This document shows, in pieces, positions 32,633 to 34,962 of a stretch of DNA of 34,962 bases (position 1 is the first letter of the stretch; each line of letters begins with the position of its first letter). The notes under the pieces were generated by a model, which was given only the letters and a program-made list of their open reading frames with translations, did not search any database and was not told where the DNA came from. The stretch spans positions 1 to 34,962 of the forward strand of contig JAIOJF010000026.1 in NCBI GenBank assembly GCA_019911965.1, read 5' to 3'. The translations under genes and the position numbers were made by a program. Source of the stretch: Paracoccaceae bacterium. GTDB lineage: Bacteria; Pseudomonadota; Alphaproteobacteria; Rhodobacterales; Rhodobacteraceae.

Positions 32633-34243
32633 ATGCGTTTCTCTGCCGAAGACCTGTTGTCCGCCCTTCTAGAAGCCGCGCCCCGCCCGACCGTCCAGGC
32701 GCCGCGCGATACACGCGGCCTCTACGGCCTCGTCGATCACAATGGCGATCTGCGCTACATCGGCTCGACCAGTTCGACCGATCAGACCTTCTACGAACGG
32801 ATCCACCGGCGCCATCGGACCGGATCGGAGGGCATGAGCCACTACTTCTCGCAGATGTACAACACCGGCCGGATGTGGCGCGACCGCAAGGATGCGCTGA
32901 CCAAGGCTGATGGTGACATTGCCAAGGCGCTGCGCAACGAATTCGTCGTCGATCACTGCCGCGCGGTCTGGCTGCCCTTGCCCGACACGGCGGATATCGC
33001 CCGGCTGGAGGCCGAGGTTCTCTCCCTCGCGCCCGACCACGCCATCGCCTGGAACAGGCGCCGGATGCAGGCCTATGACGAGCCGGTCGATCTGGTCGGG
33101 GCCACGCTGCGCCGCCTTGGATGGGGCGCGCGGGAACTCGGGGCCATTGAACGGCAGCGCCAGCGTTTCCTCTCCGCGATGGTTGGTCCCGCCCCGGCGC
33201 CAGCACCGAAGCCAGCGGCCACGCGACAGACGCGTGTCACGCCTTTCCCCGAAGGCCCATTCCGCTTCTTTGCTTTGGACGTCGAGACAGCGAACAACGA
33301 CCGTGGCAGTATATGCCAGATCGGTGTTGCTGGCGTGCGCCCCGACAATTCCATCGAGACCTGGGTGACCTACGTCGATCCTAAGGTGGATCTTTGGGTG
33401 TTCACCTCTCTGCACGGCATCAGCCCCCGCACGGTGCGGGACGCCCCGACCTTTGCCGAGGTGCTGCCGGTGCTGCGGGATGTACTGAGCGGCGCGACAG
33501 TCTATCAGCACTCTGGTTTTGACCGCAGCGCCTTCGCTGCTGCCTGCGGCAACTGCGGCCAGCCGGTCCCGAAGTGGGACTGGCGCGACAGTGTCCACGT
33601 CGCCCGCACTGCCTGGCCTGAGCTGCGGGGCAACGGCGGCCATGGTCTCGCCAGCCTCAAGCAGCATCTGGACCTCGTGTTCGAGCACCATGATGCGGGC
33701 GAGGACGCTCGCGCAGCAGCGGAAGTGGTCCTGCGCGCCGAAGGCGTTCAGCCCGTTGGCATGCAGCCTTCGGTGCAGGCAGCCCGGACGGCGATTGCGG
33801 AGGACGAGGATTCCGACGTGATCGAGGATCACGACGACACCGTGATGGTTATCCGGGAGGCTCCGGCCGCACCGTTGCCGTTGCCAGACGCATTCCCGCG
33901 CCGGCACACTGGGCGCCTCATCGGCACGGCCGAAATCACGCAGGGCAACATCGACAACTATCACATCTATCTCAGGAACTTCTTCGAGGAGTTTCCGGCT
34001 GATGCGATCGGTGGATCGAACCGTGCTTCGGCCGCCCCGCGCGAAATTGCCGTCGACTGGGGCGGCAACACGGTGGTCATGACCGACCTCGATGGCACCA
34101 AGAAGTTCTTCCGGAAGCGCGGGTGGATTCGGGAGTTCTTTGATCGCCATGGCGTGCGTGCCGGGGATATGGTGACGGTCGAGGAAATTGCGCCCTACAG
34201 TTATCGTGTGGCACCGCAGATCCGGGTCAAGATTAGGGACTAG
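32633..34243 (+). CDS. Fusion nuclease: GIY-YIG-like domain, DEDDh exonuclease and unassigned C-terminal domain
   Basis: The 536-residue protein has three parts. Residues about 26-150 are GIY-YIG-like: GLYGLVD (29-35), then RYIGSTS (41-47), with arginines in YERIHRRHR and Glu126/128 as possible catalytic residues. A Pro/Ala linker (185-199) leads to a DnaQ/epsilon-type 3'-5' exonuclease (about 208-370) with D216 and E218 (LDVETAN), SICQIGVAGV, D297 (SGFDRSA), and H353 and D358 (HDAGEDA), a full DEDDh set. After an acidic linker (390-402), residues 426-534 form a compact domain (NYHIYLRNFFEEFPADAIGG; FFRKRGWIREFF) that may bind DNA. The start at 32633 has a weak GGGATC site. Its function is not known; neighbours are tRNA-Ser and a broken IS, which suggests a mobile or defence setting. 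Confidence 0.82.
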   Translation: MRFSAEDLLSALLEAAPRPTVQAPRDTRGLYGLVDHNGDLRYIGSTSSTDQTFYERIHRRHRTGSEGMSHYFSQMYNTGRMWRDRKDALTKADGDIAKALRNEFVVDHCRAVWLPLPDTADIARLEAEVLSLAPDHAIAWNRRRMQAYDEPVDLVGATLRRLGWGARELGAIERQRQRFLSAMVGPAPAPAPKPAATRQTRVTPFPEGPFRFFALDVETANNDRGSICQIGVAGVRPDNSIETWVTYVDPKVDLWVFTSLHGISPRTVRDAPTFAEVLPVLRDVLSGATVYQHSGFDRSAFAAACGNCGQPVPKWDWRDSVHVARTAWPELRGNGGHGLASLKQHLDLVFEHHDAGEDARAAAEVVLRAEGVQPVGMQPSVQAARTAIAEDEDSDVIEDHDDTVMVIREAPAAPLPLPDAFPRRHTGRLIGTAEITQGNIDNYHIYLRNFFEEFPADAIGGSNRASAAPREIAVDWGGNTVVMTDLDGTKKFFRKRGWIREFFDRHGVRAGDMVTVEEIAPYSYRVAPQIRVKIRD

Positions 34244-34740
34244 GACTTTGTGCGCAACAAGGCCGTCTACATCGCCCTCGGCATCCAGCCGGACGGCACC
34301 AAGGAGGTGCTGGGCATCTGGATCGAACAGACCGAGGGTGCCAAGTTCTGGATGCGGGTGATGACCGAGCTGAAGAACCGCGGCATCGCCGACATCCTAA
34401 TCGCCGTCGTCGACGGGCTGAAGGGCTTTCCCGATGCCATCACGGCCGTCTTTCCCAAAACCGTCGTGCAAACCTGCGTCGTCCATCTTATCCGCCAGTC
34501 GATGTCATTCGCCTCCTGGAAGGACCGCAAGGAGGTCGCCCGAGCGCTCAGGGCCGTCTACCGTGCCGCCGACGAGACAGCCGCCTGGGACGCGCTCAAC
34601 GGCTTTGAAGAGGGCGAATGGGGCCGGAAATACCCGCCGATCTCCCAGAGCTGGCGGCGGAATTGGGAACACGTCATCCCGTTCTTCGCATCCCCCGAGG
34701 CCGTCCGCCGGATCATATACACCACGGATGTGATCGACAA
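34244..34740 (+). pseudogene. IS256-family (mutator) transposase fragment
   Basis: The frame begins right after the nuclease stop codon and reads VRNKAVYIALGIQPDGTKEV, GAKFWMRVMTELKNRG, then IAVVDGLKGFPDAI (with the second catalytic Asp), and ends RRIIYTTDVIDK. This is the middle of an IS256-type transposase. The N-terminal third is missing. Homology stops where the family normally continues TTNAIE with the catalytic Glu, here replaced by DK. It therefore lacks both ends and cannot be active. No terminal inverted repeats are visible. Confidence 0.88.
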
Positions 34741-34962
34741 GACTTTCGTGCCCGGACCCGCTATTCCTTTTTCGTGCGGTCGACCTCGTGGCGAAGCGTG
34801 GCGTGTCGGCTGGAAGCGTCACCGGGCAGCCCATTCAGTCCCTGCCGGTTTGAAGCGACCGCACACCCGCCCTGTTTCGGAGGGAGCGGTCGCCATGCCG
34901 CAACGAAGTGTTCGTAGCTTTTCTCTGCCTGTTGTGCGATCTGCATTTCCTGATGCCGCAAT
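34741..34962. other. Unassigned sequence at the right edge
   Basis: After the transposase homology ends at 34740 the sequence changes. A 65-codon minus-strand frame (34761-34957) and a short plus-strand frame from 34895 with a GGAGGGAG site upstream run to the edge. I recognise neither. The abrupt change suggests a deletion or insertion junction at about 34740. Confidence 0.35.

Noticed and set aside
32669-34150. 493-codon minus-strand frame opposite the nuclease gene
   Set aside because: The plus strand has the complete DEDDh and GIY-YIG motifs; the minus frame is a shadow.

Overview
The window looks like chromosomal DNA of an alphaproteobacterium of the Rhodobacteraceae (Rhodobacterales). 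The evidence is GC-rich coding, an aroK-aroB pair beside a XerD recombinase, an lpxD gene with its own ACP and ketoacyl synthase, an IalB-like protein, a bL21 with a long Ala/Lys tail, and obgE-proB-proA in tandem. The species cannot be named from the sequence alone.

Layout. 1-9008 is a complete type I-E CRISPR-Cas locus read right to left: cas3, a 296-bp gap, cas8e-cse2-cas7e-cas5e-cas6e-cas1-cas2 with overlapping or near-touching ends, an 84-bp leader, then a 29/32-bp array (7 repeats in view) running off the left edge. 9009-9615 is mostly non-coding. 9616-17162 holds a radical SAM protein, aroB and aroK (minus strand), a small membrane protein, an exported protein of unknown function and xerD (plus strand), a degenerate metallophosphoesterase, and a CNNM/CorC membrane protein. 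17212-25041 holds a HerA-like ATPase, two orphan terminators that probably end small RNAs, ialB, the lpxD-acp-KAS lipid A cluster, and an L,D-transpeptidase divergent from a MepK-like peptidase. 25116-30246 holds proA, proB, obgE and a GNAT gene, and a separate rplU-rpmA operon with a structured leader. 30268-34962 holds a TPR sulfotransferase, tRNA-Ser(CGA), a multidomain nuclease and an IS256-family transposase remnant.

Most interesting points. (1) The cas3-cas8e gap contains a degenerate CRISPR repeat. It is followed by spacer-like sequence with an 18-nt perfect match to a site upstream of cas8e. This resembles a crRNA-like guide that could direct Cascade to its own promoter, although in the simplest register the first seven spacer bases do not match. 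The same gap has a 16-bp perfect palindrome of FNR/CRP type over the cas3 stop codon. (2) Next to tRNA-Ser and an IS256 relic lies a protein joining a GIY-YIG-like nuclease, a DEDDh exonuclease and an unassigned C-terminal domain, which is a candidate defence or DNA-processing enzyme. (3) Two terminators between 18.8 and 19.1 kb have no upstream gene and probably end small RNAs. One candidate carries a CTTCCTCCC motif close to that of the Rhodobacterales CcsR/cuckoo RNAs.

Functional links. Cas3 with Cascade performs interference and Cas1-Cas2 performs adaptation. AroB and AroK serve the shikimate pathway. LpxD, the ACP and the KAS probably supply and attach lipid A acyl chains. The L,D-transpeptidase and the MepK-like enzyme make and cut 3-3 peptidoglycan cross-links. 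ProB and ProA make proline. ObgE, bL27 and bL21 belong to ribosome biogenesis and structure.
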